From Meiothermus granaticius NBRC 107808 (GTDB lineage: Bacteria > Deinococcota > Deinococci > Deinococcales > Thermaceae): DNA of 64,000 nt. The position numbers and the translations under genes are program-made. The DNA lies in assembly GCF_003574355.1 (NCBI RefSeq), contig NZ_QWLB01000002.1, positions 61,881 to 125,880 of the forward strand. The letters run 5' to 3'. Positions 1 through 11,015 of this stretch are shown here, one piece after another (position 1 is the stretch's first letter; each line of letters begins with the position of its first letter). The notes beneath the pieces are model-generated. The model had not been told where the DNA came from. It did no database searches and saw nothing but the letters and a program-made list of their open reading frames with translations.

Positions 1-3576
<3,576 letters not shown>

Positions 3577-3591
3577 AGCGCCGATATTTCC

Positions 3592-3621
3592 CCAAACCCC
3601 CTCCGGCCGGAGGGGGTTTGG
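3592..3621 (+). terminator. hairpin after rpoC
   Basis: A perfect inverted repeat has 13-base arms (CCAAACCCCCTCC and its complement) around a self-complementary GGCC. It begins 16 bases after the rpoC stop. No T-run follows, so this is a strong GC hairpin rather than a canonical intrinsic terminator. It probably ends the rpoBC transcript, since the next gene has its own ribosome binding site. Confidence 0.7.
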
Positions 3622-3712
3622 ATTATCACACTCCCTACAGACGTGACTCAAAATATGTTAAGAGCGCCCTACTGCCCTCGACGAACGAACCCCAAAACAG
3701 GAGAATAGAGCC

Positions 3713-4558
3713 ATGCCCCTCAACGAGCATCCCATCCACTTTGACGTAGACGGCCAACGCTGCCATGGAATGTTGCACCTGCCCAGCTCTGCGGGCCCGC
3801 ATCCAGCGGTGCTCCTGCTTCACGGGTTCACCGGGCAACGGATGGAGCCCCACCGGCTCTTTGTGCTGTTCGCACGCTTACTGGCTGAGCACGGGATCGC
3901 GGCCTTGCGCTTCGACTTCCGCGGCTCGGGGGAGTCGGAAGGAACCTTTGACCAGATGACCCCTTCGCGTGAGGTGGAGGATGTTGTTCAGGCCTATGCC
4001 TTCCTCAAGGCCCGGCCCGAGATAGACCCCTCCCGCCTAGGGCTGCTGGGGCTTTCGATGGGCGGGATGGTGGCAGCCCTCTCGGTGGCGCGGCCCGAGC
4101 TGGAGTTTGGGGCTTTGGCCCTGTGGGCTCCGGCCCACCCCACGGTTTGGCTGGGGCCTCTGCCGATGAGCACCCCTGCCACCCAGGTCTGGGCGGCCTA
4201 CCGCAGCCGGGCCGAACGGGGAGAGGCCCCTGAACTCAGCTACGATCCGACCAACAACCACCTGGATTTCGCCGGAAACCCTGTGAGCATTGGGTTCTTT
4301 GAAGACCTGCTGAGCCTCGAGCCCTTCGAGGCTGTGACCCAGCACCGTGGCCCCGCGCTCGTGGTGCACGGCACCGCAGACCCCACGGTTCCCTTCCAGG
4401 TAGGGGAGACCTACGTCCGGCGGCTACAGTCTAGGGGGCCTGCGGAGTTGCATCCGATTCAGGGAGGGTTGCATACCTTTGAGCGGCTGCCGCATCAGGC
4501 CGAGGCGCACCGGGTTACCTTAGAGTTCTTTGCGCGCGCCTTGAAGGGGCAGGCCTAA
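3713..4558 (+). CDS. alpha/beta hydrolase (esterase-like)
   Basis: A 281-residue soluble alpha/beta-fold hydrolase. The oxyanion strand motif LLLHGFTG is at residues 34-41. The nucleophile elbow GLSMGG puts the catalytic serine at 115. A likely acid is in HGTADPTVPF, and the histidine is in GGLHTF near the C-terminus. The layout matches bacterial serine aminopeptidase_S33/cinnamoyl-esterase-like hydrolases; the substrate cannot be told. The start is supported by AGGAGAA about 8 bases upstream. It is a single gene between the rpoC terminator and the aldolase-like gene. No signal peptide is seen. Confidence 0.85.
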   Translation: MPLNEHPIHFDVDGQRCHGMLHLPSSAGPHPAVLLLHGFTGQRMEPHRLFVLFARLLAEHGIAALRFDFRGSGESEGTFDQMTPSREVEDVVQAYAFLKARPEIDPSRLGLLGLSMGGMVAALSVARPELEFGALALWAPAHPTVWLGPLPMSTPATQVWAAYRSRAERGEAPELSYDPTNNHLDFAGNPVSIGFFEDLLSLEPFEAVTQHRGPALVVHGTADPTVPFQVGETYVRRLQSRGPAELHPIQGGLHTFERLPHQAEAHRVTLEFFARALKGQA

Positions 4559-4592
4559 GACCCCCTACAATGCGGTTGGCCATGGGCCGATT

Positions 4593-5180
4593 ATGCGAGC
4601 CAAGCTTCTCTTCACCTTTCAGCAGGTTGGGGCTGATTTATTCGCCCAGCGCATGGCTTCGGCCACCTCAGGCAACTACTCGGTGCGGGAAAAGGATGGG
4701 CTGTGGATCACCCGCAGCGGAGCGCAGAAAGCCCGGCTTCAGCCTGAAGATCTAATGTTCTTGCCCCTGGAACCCGATGAGGCCAAAGACCAAGGGGCTT
4801 CGATCGAGCGCATTATTCACCGGGCGGTATACCAACACACGGATGCTCAGGCCATGGTGCATGCGCATCCGCGCTTCTCCATCGCGCTTTCGTACCACTT
4901 TGAGTCTATTCGGCCCATTGACCTCGAGGGCCAGTATTACTTTGACGAGATCCCGGTGCTGGCCCCTCCTACCCGCTCCTCCACCCCCGAAGCAGCCGAG
5001 GCCGTAGCCCTGGCCCTCAAGGCCCATAAGGCCTGCATCCTGCGGGGCCATGGGGCCTTTACCAAGGGCCAGGGGGAAACCCCTGAGGCCGCTTTGCTAA
5101 AGGCCTATTCCCTGATGACCAGCCTCGAGGAGGCCTGCGAGATCCTCTTTTACGAGCGGATCTGGGCCCAGGCCCGCTGA
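4593..5180 (+). CDS. class II aldolase/adducin-family protein
   Basis: A 195-residue protein of the class II aldolase family (fuculose-phosphate aldolase, ribulose-phosphate epimerase, methylthioribulose-phosphate dehydratase). The metal-binding HAHP motif (VHAHPRFSIALS) is in the middle, the family SGNYSVR motif is near residue 30, and a third ligand-type histidine is in LRGHGAF. The family acts on phosphorylated sugars through an enediolate bound to zinc. The substrate here is unknown; a L-fuculose-phosphate aldolase-like or methionine-salvage role is only a guess. A -10-like TACAAT lies at 4567-4572 upstream. Confidence 0.8.
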   Translation: MRAKLLFTFQQVGADLFAQRMASATSGNYSVREKDGLWITRSGAQKARLQPEDLMFLPLEPDEAKDQGASIERIIHRAVYQHTDAQAMVHAHPRFSIALSYHFESIRPIDLEGQYYFDEIPVLAPPTRSSTPEAAEAVALALKAHKACILRGHGAFTKGQGETPEAALLKAYSLMTSLEEACEILFYERIWAQAR

Positions 5181-5185
5181 GGCCT

Positions 5186-5377
5186 TTAGACCAGCCAGAG
5201 CACCCCTACCAACGCCCCCAACAGGCCCAGGATCCAGAAGGGGGAAGGGGTAGGACCGCCCCAGGGCCCCAGGTCCTTAGGCGGTTGGGCGCAGAACTCG
5301 ACCTCGCACCAGCGCTCTTCTACCTCAGAGGCAAAGCCTGGGTCTTCGAGAGGGTATTCTCGCCAGTGTTTGCGCAT
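5186..5377 (-). CDS. small tail-anchored membrane protein, unknown
   Basis: A 63-residue protein with an acidic, cysteine-containing N-terminal half and one hydrophobic C-terminal segment (WILGLLGALVGVLWLV) ending at the last residue, so it should be a tail-anchored membrane protein. AAGGAG lies 6-7 bases before the ATG, which argues that it is real despite its size. It converges on the aldolase-like gene with 5 bases between the stops. I do not recognise a family. Confidence 0.6.
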   Translation of the reverse strand: MRKHWREYPLEDPGFASEVEERWCEVEFCAQPPKDLGPWGGPTPSPFWILGLLGALVGVLWLV

Positions 5378-5466
5378 ATGGCTCTCCTTGCGCCCTCCAG
5401 CTCAAAACGGTTGGCCCCATTGTAAACCAAAGGCCTCGATCTGCAAGAGAAGCGGAGGCCCCGGCT

Positions 5467-5495
5467 TTGCTCAGTCCCGGAGGGGACGATAGACT
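5467..5495 (+). promoter_or_regulatory. promoter giving a leaderless mRNA
   Basis: TTGCTC at 5467-5472, a 17-base spacer and TAGACT at 5490-5495. The ATG of the small gene follows after six bases, so the transcript should start at or next to the start codon. Confidence 0.6.
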
Positions 5496-5501
5496 TTGGG
5501 G

Positions 5502-5717
5502 ATGAAGGTTTTGTTTGTTGAGGGAAAGCACCTGGATCCCCTCAAGGCCCTGGCTCGGCGGCATCCTTACCCCTACCGGATTCTGCAGCGCGAAGCGCAG
5601 GGGTTGTACCTCCTTGAGGTCTGGGCCTATGCCGGCGACCTCGAGGGGGAGGCTCAGGGGCTCGAGGGGTTCCGCAGTTGGAGCTTCGAGCTTTTGGAGG
5701 AAGGTGGGAAGGACTAA
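5502..5717 (+). CDS. small conserved-looking protein, unknown function
   Basis: A 71-residue soluble protein beginning MKVLFVEGKHLDPL, rich in Leu, Glu and Arg, with no membrane segment. The reading frame also allows a TTG six bases upstream. ATG 5502 is chosen because a well-spaced promoter ends exactly six bases before it. Function is not recognisable. It is followed 35 bases later by the SDR gene, which has its own -10-like box. Confidence 0.6.
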   Translation: MKVLFVEGKHLDPLKALARRHPYPYRILQREAQGLYLLEVWAYAGDLEGEAQGLEGFRSWSFELLEEGGKD

Positions 5718-5739
5718 CTTCCTTTGCAGGAGCCCCGCG

Positions 5740-5745
5740 TAGCTT
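5740..5745 (+). promoter_or_regulatory. -10-like box before the SDR gene
   Basis: TAGCTT seven bases before ATG 5753, in the TANNNT-N6-8-ATG pattern seen at many genes in this window. No clear -35 box. Confidence 0.35.
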
Positions 5746-5752
5746 GGTGGGG

Positions 5753-6382
5753 ATGAGCACTCTGGTCGTTGGAGCCACTGGCGGACTAGGCCAAGCCCTG
5801 GCCCGGGCTCTGTCAGGGCGGGGCGGGAAGCTGTTTCTGCTGGCGCGGGAAGCCCGTGCCCTGGGAGACCTGGCCAGCTCACTGGGCGGGGAAGCCTTGC
5901 CGGCTGATTTGGCCAGCGAACTCGAGGTGAGCGCCGCTTTGGCTGAGGCGGGTCCACTGGACCTGCTGATCTATGCGGCGGGGGCGGTGAGCCGGGCTAG
6001 CCTGCGCGAGATGTCTCGTGCTGAGGCCGAGCGCATAGAAATGGCCAACTGCGGCGGTGTAGCCTTGACGCTCAAATATGCCCGCTTCACCTCGGGAGCG
6101 CGGGTGATTTTGCTCGGGGTGTACCCCGAGTTGGTCACGGTGCCGGGGCTAGCGGCCTATGCTGCCAGTAAGCTGGGAGCCGAAGCGCTTTTGAACGTGG
6201 CCCGCAAGGAGTTTCGCCGGGAGGGGGTGCGGTGTACGCTGGTGCGGTTGCCTGCGGTGGCTACGGGGTTGTGGGCTCCACTGGGAGGTCCACCCAAATC
6301 CGCTTTGCAGCCGCAAGAAGCCGCCGCTCGTATTTTGGACCGCGCCTTGGTGGAGCCGCCGCCGGAGGTGGTGGAGTTGTGA
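5753..6382 (+). CDS. short-chain dehydrogenase/reductase (SDR)
   Basis: A 209-residue Rossmann-fold oxidoreductase. The dinucleotide-binding motif GATGGLG is at residues 7-13, the structural AAG motif is in LLIYAAGAV, and the catalytic YxxxK is in YAASKLGAEA. These features define classical SDRs that oxidise or reduce alcohols and ketones with NAD(P). It is shorter than the usual 240-280 residues, mainly at the C-terminus. An in-frame extension to 5678 is possible, but 5753 matches the family start. Its stop TGA overlaps the GTG start of the YceI-like gene (GTGA), so the two are probably translationally coupled. Confidence 0.85.
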   Translation: MSTLVVGATGGLGQALARALSGRGGKLFLLAREARALGDLASSLGGEALPADLASELEVSAALAEAGPLDLLIYAAGAVSRASLREMSRAEAERIEMANCGGVALTLKYARFTSGARVILLGVYPELVTVPGLAAYAASKLGAEALLNVARKEFRREGVRCTLVRLPAVATGLWAPLGGPPKSALQPQEAAARILDRALVEPPPEVVEL

Positions 6383-6906
6383 TAAAGCGACTGGCGGTTC
6401 TTGTTCTGCTCTTTGTACTGGCCTACGCCCAGGCCCCGCAGTATGGGCTCGAGGGCCGGGTGACCTATAGCGCCAGTTACCCTTGGGGCCGTTGGCAAGG
6501 GAGCAACACCAGTTTGGCGGGAGCTGTCACCTGGGATTCTGGCAGCGGTCAGATGGGCGGTAGGGTATGCGTAGACCTAACCCGCTTCGACTCCGGGAAC
6601 CCGCTGCGCGATGCAGATGGGCGTGGGGTGTTCGAGGTCAACAAGTTCCCCCAAAGCTGCTTGACCCCCAGCCGGCTAAACCTTCAAGGGGAATCGGCGG
6701 TACTGCTGGGGACCCTAGACCTGCACGGGGTTCGGCGGGAGATTCGGGCCACCGGAACCCTGACCAAAGAGGGAGGGGTCTATGTGTTTCGCGGAGGTTT
6801 TGCCACCAAGTTTTCCGACTGGAACCTGAACCGCCCCACGCTCATCTTTGTGACCGTGGACGACCCGGTAGAAGTGGCGGTGGAGGTGCGGGCTACCCCG
6901 CGCTGA
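6379..6906 (+). CDS. secreted YceI-like protein
   Basis: A 175-residue exported protein. A signal peptide (KRLAVLVLLFVLAYAQA) is followed by a YceI-type lipocalin-like beta domain. FEVNKFPQ and GTLDLHGVRREI correspond to the family's conserved strand and G-x-L-x-x-x-G-V segments. YceI proteins bind isoprenoid or amphiphilic ligands in the periplasm; the ligand here is unknown. The GTG start overlaps the SDR stop by four bases, so it should depend on translation of that gene. Confidence 0.75.
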   Translation: MIKRLAVLVLLFVLAYAQAPQYGLEGRVTYSASYPWGRWQGSNTSLAGAVTWDSGSGQMGGRVCVDLTRFDSGNPLRDADGRGVFEVNKFPQSCLTPSRLNLQGESAVLLGTLDLHGVRREIRATGTLTKEGGVYVFRGGFATKFSDWNLNRPTLIFVTVDDPVEVAVEVRATPR

Positions 6907-6912
6907 TAGGGC

Positions 6913-8010
6913 TTACATCTCGAGGATGAACTGAGCCAGCTTGACCGCGTCGTTCGGGGTAGGGGTGGCCTCTGACGGGGTTTCCTGGCGCTTGAGCAGG
7001 TTAATCTTTTCCGCGATCCGGCGCGGATTGCGGATGTAATACCCCAGGTGCTCCTGCTGGAGAAGCTCCACATTGCCCCGTTCCTGGGGCCAGATATAGT
7101 CACAGACGATCATCTCCTTGTGCTGCGAGAGGATTTCGGCGATGGCCGCCGGGCCTGCCTTAGTGACCACCACATTGGAAACATTGATCAGCTCGTACAT
7201 CTGGTTGGTATACCCGAACAGGTGCAGGTGCTGTAGGTTGCGCCGAGCCTTAAGGGCCTCGAGCTGTTTGAGCAGGCGTTGATTGTACCCACACACCACC
7301 AGCAGGTTGATCCCCTCGAGCTTGAGGAGCTCCTGCACCAGCCGCCAGGTGATCTTGAGCCCCGCCCCTCCACCGGTGATGAGCACGGTATAGGGGTGTT
7401 GAAGCCCGAGCTCGTCCTTGAGGCGGATCACCTCGGCGGCGGGAAGGGGCGAGCCGAATTTGGGGTCAATCAGATTTTGGAAGAAGTGCAGGTTTTCCGA
7501 GGGGATACGGTTGCGGCGGGCGATGGTATAGGCTTCCGGGCTCGCCACCACGTACTGGTCTTTGGTGTCTAAAAACCAGTAGATGTGCGGGCTGTAGAAG
7601 TCGCTGACAATGGTGAGGGTTTTGGGCTTGCGCTGCTTTAGGTAGCGCAGGCGACGGAAGCCGTGATTGACCGGATAGCAGTAGATCAGCTTATCTGGCT
7701 GAAACCTCTCCAAGTACTCGTTGATGCGTGGCCCCAGGCGGCTACCCAGGACCCGCGCCCAGGTGCTGATGGCGGGTTTGTTGGAGTTGAACGAGGAAAA
7801 GATGGTGAAGATCCAGCGCTGCTTTTGCACTGAGTAGTTGTAACCGTCTTCGATGGCCTGGCCAATCCAGCGCGGCCCCACCTCGAAAACATTGAACAGC
7901 TCGATCTCGGCGCTGGGCTCGAGCTGGCGCAACAAGCGGTAGAGGGTTAAGGCTAGAGAGTAGTGTCCTCCTCCGGCTTTGGTATAGACCAACAAGATAC
8001 GCTGCGGCAT
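6913..8010 (-). CDS. MGDG-synthase/MurG-type glycosyltransferase
   Basis: A 365-residue GT28-type glycosyltransferase like diacylglycerol glucosyltransferases and plant MGDG synthase. The N-terminal acceptor domain opens with LLVYTKAGGGHYSLAL. The C-terminal donor domain has the nucleotide-binding TGGGAGL and TKAGPAAIAEIL segments. The family transfers a sugar from UDP-sugar to a membrane lipid on the cytoplasmic face. Glycolipids dominate Thermus and Meiothermus membranes, so a role in glycolipid synthesis is likely, but sugar and acceptor are unknown. It converges with the YceI-like gene, leaving only 6 bases between stops. Confidence 0.8.
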   Translation of the reverse strand: MPQRILLVYTKAGGGHYSLALTLYRLLRQLEPSAEIELFNVFEVGPRWIGQAIEDGYNYSVQKQRWIFTIFSSFNSNKPAISTWARVLGSRLGPRINEYLERFQPDKLIYCYPVNHGFRRLRYLKQRKPKTLTIVSDFYSPHIYWFLDTKDQYVVASPEAYTIARRNRIPSENLHFFQNLIDPKFGSPLPAAEVIRLKDELGLQHPYTVLITGGGAGLKITWRLVQELLKLEGINLLVVCGYNQRLLKQLEALKARRNLQHLHLFGYTNQMYELINVSNVVVTKAGPAAIAEILSQHKEMIVCDYIWPQERGNVELLQQEHLGYYIRNPRRIAEKINLLKRQETPSEATPTPNDAVKLAQFILEM

Positions 8011-8064
8011 ACACTGGCCTTGAGCTTATCGGCTTTAGTTCAGGGGCAGATGAAATAGGCCCTC

Positions 8065-8580
8065 TCAGGGTAGGGGCCCAACGTACTTGCGGTAAGCCTC
8101 GATCCAGTTTTGGGCGATGGCTTGCTGGGCCTCTTGCACCGAGATCTGGCCGGAGCACATGAGGGTGTGCAGTTTGTTCTCGAGCCGATCTTTGACGTGG
8201 GCGTTATAGGGCTGGGTTTTGTAGGATTGGGGCCAGAGGTTTTTCACGGAGTTGGAACCGCCCAGCTGAAGGCTGATCAGATGATCCACCTCGTACTCGC
8301 CGGGGGCATGGGAGGAGATGCCATACAGGCGATACACTTGGTTTTTCACCGCCTGGGGCACATCCCGCACGCTACGGGCGTAGCCGGGACGGCAGATCTC
8401 GTTCTTGCTGCGGGTGAGCACGTCTCCGGGGGTGAGGCGGGGGTCAGGAAGGTCCAGCCCCATCTTGGGATGGCTCGAGCCTGCGGGCCTGGCACCAGCC
8501 CCTGGAGGCCGCAAGCTCAGGAACAGGAGCACCGAAAACCCCAGCACCACCAGCAGCGCGATCAGCCAGACCCGACCCAT
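8065..8580 (-). CDS. membrane-anchored HNH-type nuclease
   Basis: A 171-residue protein with an N-terminal hydrophobic anchor (LIALLVVLGFSVLLFLSL), a proline/glycine-rich linker and an HNH-like core. The core has EVDHLISLQLGG followed by NSVKNLWPQ, where the D-H pair and the later N would bind the metal and scissile phosphate. A CRPGYAR segment precedes the core, and a second cysteine (LMCSG) could form a disulfide. The catalytic part should lie outside the cytoplasm. A role in DNA uptake or nutrient scavenging is possible but unproven. A TAAAGT box lies eight bases before the ATG. Confidence 0.7.
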   Translation of the reverse strand: MGRVWLIALLVVLGFSVLLFLSLRPPGAGARPAGSSHPKMGLDLPDPRLTPGDVLTRSKNEICRPGYARSVRDVPQAVKNQVYRLYGISSHAPGEYEVDHLISLQLGGSNSVKNLWPQSYKTQPYNAHVKDRLENKLHTLMCSGQISVQEAQQAIAQNWIEAYRKYVGPLP

Positions 8581-8588
8581 TGCCCCCT

Positions 8589-8594
8589 ACTTTA
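8589..8594 (-). promoter_or_regulatory. -10-like box before the HNH gene
   Basis: TAAAGT on the minus strand, eight bases before ATG 8580, in the leaderless pattern of this window. Confidence 0.35.
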
Positions 8595-8609
8595 CCTTGA
8601 GGCGGGGCG

Positions 8610-8999
8610 CTACGAGGCCAGCGGCTGATGGCAAAGCCAGACCCCACTTTTGGCCTGCCACCCCTGGGCCTGAAGGTTGGGTACGCTTAGCACCTTGTGG
8701 CCTACGATCTCGAACTCGAGCGCGGTAAACATGCGGTCTAGGGCCTGGGCCAGGCGCCGGGTTTCGAGAGGGCGGAAGCGCAGCCGGGGGAGCTGGGCTT
8801 CCAGGCTCTTGAGCCCGGCAAAGGGCAACAGCTCGGCCTCATCGCGCCAGTACCGCGGTGGCCCGATGAGCAGCTCAGCCAGAACCAACGCGAGACCCGG
8901 ATGGCCTTGGATCAGCGCCTCCGGGTCAAACTCAAGGGAGAGCTCGAGATGCACCTCCACATCCTGCCAGACTTCGCGCTTCAGCTCAGAACGCTCCAT
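8610..8999 (-). CDS. hypothetical protein
   Basis: A 129-residue acidic soluble protein without signal peptide or membrane segment. It is rich in Leu, Glu and Arg, with alternating beta and helical character, and has isolated cysteine and tryptophan residues near the C-terminus. I recognise no family. Codon use matches its neighbours. It lies 29 bases upstream of the HNH nuclease on the same strand, so co-expression is possible. Confidence 0.6.
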   Translation of the reverse strand: MERSELKREVWQDVEVHLELSLEFDPEALIQGHPGLALVLAELLIGPPRYWRDEAELLPFAGLKSLEAQLPRLRFRPLETRRLAQALDRMFTALEFEIVGHKVLSVPNLQAQGWQAKSGVWLCHQPLAS

Positions 9000-9118
9000 A
9001 TCTCAGCTTGCAACGAACCCCGGCCCGAGTCAAGCGCAAATATCACGCCCTGGACAGGCAAAAACCGAGATCGGGGTGACGCTCTGGAGGGGGAAGTGTC
9101 AGGAGGCTGGGGATGGCC

Positions 9119-9619
9119 CTATACTCCTCCAAACCAGCGCAACCAAGCGGCCTGGGCGCTGAAGTCTTCATGCTGGGGGAAGCCATGGGCTACGGCCTGG
9201 GTCTCGTGGGCCTGTTCCACCTCGCCCAGGTGTGTCCAGGCTCGAGCGATGGCCATAAGGCAGCTCCACTGGCCTTGTTCGTCCCCGGTAAAGCGGTAAA
9301 CGGCCAGGGCTCGGCTCAGCAGGGTGATCGCCTCCTGAGCCTGACCGGCATATAGCGCCGATGCGCCCCAAATCAGCAGGCTATGGGCCCAATTGTGGTT
9401 ATCCCCGAGCCGCCGGGCCAGGTGTTCGGCTTCTCGAGCCAGCCCGCTCGAGCTTTCCGGGCTTTGGTTTAGGGCTTGCCAGGCCTGGGCCAGCAGGGAC
9501 TCCAGGCGGTATTGCAGCGATTCGATGGGGGAGAGGGTCGAAACGGGGTTCACAAACAGGGTCACCGCTCGCAGGGTAGCAGACCCTTCTGAGGAAGGAT
9601 GCCCAGATTGAACGTTCAC
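9119..9619 (-). CDS. TPR-like helical-repeat protein
   Basis: A 166-residue all-helical protein. From about residue 70 it shows TPR-type signatures: LLIWGASALYAGQAQEAITL followed by LMAIARAWTHLGEVEQAHET. The spacing of A, G, Y and A residues is that of 34-residue repeats. The start is a GTG. The first 35 residues are low complexity and poorly constrained, so the true start could be internal. TPR proteins are scaffolds for protein contacts; no partner can be named. The 119 bases after its stop hold no gene. Confidence 0.6.
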   Translation of the reverse strand: MNVQSGHPSSEGSATLRAVTLFVNPVSTLSPIESLQYRLESLLAQAWQALNQSPESSSGLAREAEHLARRLGDNHNWAHSLLIWGASALYAGQAQEAITLLSRALAVYRFTGDEQGQWSCLMAIARAWTHLGEVEQAHETQAVAHGFPQHEDFSAQAAWLRWFGGV

Positions 9620-9734
9620 GGTTTATGTAACGCCCATGCCGTACTCATCGGTATAAATGACCGTAAATCTGGACTGCGGTGTTACCTGGAGCGGGGAATC
9701 CAGATTGCACAACAGACGCTGCCGGTGCGGGGTG

Positions 9735-9740
9735 GATAAT
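9735..9740 (+). promoter_or_regulatory. -10-like box, leaderless type
   Basis: GATAAT six bases before ATG 9747. The spacing equals that of the other leaderless starts, though the first base is G. Confidence 0.4.
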
Positions 9741-9746
9741 GGGTTT

Positions 9747-10112
9747 ATGTTGCCTCGCCTGGTAATTGCCGTTGCGGTGGCGGGAGCGGTTTTCGCCCTC
9801 AGCCTGGCCACCTTCAAGTGGAACGGGCCAAGCTTTGCCCTTTCTGCCCTGCTGGGGGCCGGGGCGGGGGCCTGGGCGTATCGCTGGAACCTGCGGCTCG
9901 AGCGCGCGGGAATCTCCCCGGCCGCCCGCGAACGGGTGGCCATGCAAACGGCCTGGCGCAAGGGTGGAAGGATCAGTCCAGCGGAACTGGAGCGTTTGGT
10001 AGGGATGCCCCAAGCCCAGGCCAGAGAAACCCTCGAGGCCCTTTGTGAGCGCGGTTTGTGCCTGCGCGAGGGGGAATCGTTCATCTTCTATACCCGGGGT
10101 CATCGGGCCTGA
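9747..10112 (+). CDS. small membrane protein with winged-helix-like tail
   Basis: A 121-residue protein. Two hydrophobic stretches near the N-terminus (LVIAVAVAGAVFALSLAT and FALSALLGAGAGAWAY) suggest a membrane hairpin. The remaining 75 residues look like a small helix-turn-helix domain (GRISPAELERLVGMPQAQ, then a recognition-like helix ETLEALCERG). ATG 9747 is chosen because GATAAT lies six bases before it. Six bases separate it from the FAD oxidoreductase, so they likely form an operon. No specific family is recognised. Confidence 0.65.
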   Translation: MLPRLVIAVAVAGAVFALSLATFKWNGPSFALSALLGAGAGAWAYRWNLRLERAGISPAARERVAMQTAWRKGGRISPAELERLVGMPQAQARETLEALCERGLCLREGESFIFYTRGHRA

Positions 10113-10118
10113 GGACCG

Positions 10119-11015
10119 TTGAAGAGGTTAGAGGCCGAGATCGTTGTCCTGGGGGCGGGGATTGCCGGGCTAACCGCAGCTCGGGTCCTGCAAGATGCAG
10201 GCCTCGAGGTTTTGGTGCTCAGCGAGGAGCTCGGAGGGGCCAGCACGGTTCCGGTCGCCCTGCTCAACCCTGTGCGGGGCCAGCGCGGAAGCGTGGCGCC
10301 GGAGGCAGAAGAGGCCCTGGAAGCCCTCTGGGCCTTTTATCCCCGCCACACTCTGGTGCACCGGGGGGTTGTGCGCCCAGTACCTGAGCCCGACCGGGCG
10401 GCCTGGAGGGCCAAGCTGCACCACCGCTCCATCCCCCATCGCTGGACCGAAGAGGGGATATACCTAGAAAATGCGGCCTGGCTCGAGCCCGCGTCGCTTC
10501 TGGCCCGCCTGCGCGAGGGGCTGAACCTTCAGCATGTCAAAATCGCTTTCCTGGACGGGAACACGTTGTATACCGCGGAGGGGGAGGCGCTGTGGGCAAG
10601 GCGTGTGATCTATGCGGGCGGGGCCAGCGGGGCCCATCTGGTCGGTTTGGGCGGGCGCTTTACCGCGGGCTCGGTGCTGGGGCTTCGAGAGCGCTTTGAA
10701 ACCGCAAGATCCTATGGGGTCTATGTGGCCGGGAACAGCTTGGGGGGCAGTTATCTGCCCCATACCCTGAGCTACACGCCCCATACCACCGCTCCCGAGG
10801 AGGTTGAATGGCTGCTGGAAAGCGGCCAGAGGCTGCTGGGGTACCGGGTTGAACCCCGCTCGAGCTGGGCCGGGGTGCGCTACCGCTTGGACCGGCACTA
10901 CCTCAGGGCAATTCCAGGCGGGTTCGCGCTGACCGGGTTTGGCTCGGCGGGGTTCTTCTACGCTCCTCTATATGCTCGGCGGTTGCTCGAGCGGATTCGG
11001 GCCGTTCCTACTTGA
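10119..11015 (+). CDS. FAD-dependent oxidoreductase (D-amino acid oxidase-like)
   Basis: A 298-residue flavoprotein starting at TTG. The FAD-binding motif [15 protein letters not shown] is near the N-terminus and a second dinucleotide-type segment is [11 protein letters not shown]. The C-terminal [19 protein letters not shown] resembles the last FAD contact of the DAO family. The family oxidises amines or amino acids, as in glycine oxidase or MnmC; the substrate here is unknown. At under 300 residues it is shorter than typical DAO enzymes (340-380). Its last eight bases overlap the convergent glutamine synthetase gene. Confidence 0.75.
   Translation: MKRLEAEIVVLGAGIAGLTAARVLQDAGLEVLVLSEELGGASTVPVALLNPVRGQRGSVAPEAEEALEALWAFYPRHTLVHRGVVRPVPEPDRAAWRAKLHHRSIPHRWTEEGIYLENAAWLEPASLLARLREGLNLQHVKIAFLDGNTLYTAEGEALWARRVIYAGGASGAHLVGLGGRFTAGSVLGLRERFETARSYGVYVAGNSLGGSYLPHTLSYTPHTTAPEEVEWLLESGQRLLGYRVEPRSSWAGVRYRLDRHYLRAIPGGFALTGFGSAGFFYAPLYARRLLERIRAVPT

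Noticed and set aside
9666..9706. Inverted repeat AATCTGGA/TCCAGATT between the TPR-like gene and the small membrane gene
   Set aside because: Eight-base arms with a 25-base loop and no T-run or known element; not enough for a terminator or riboswitch call.
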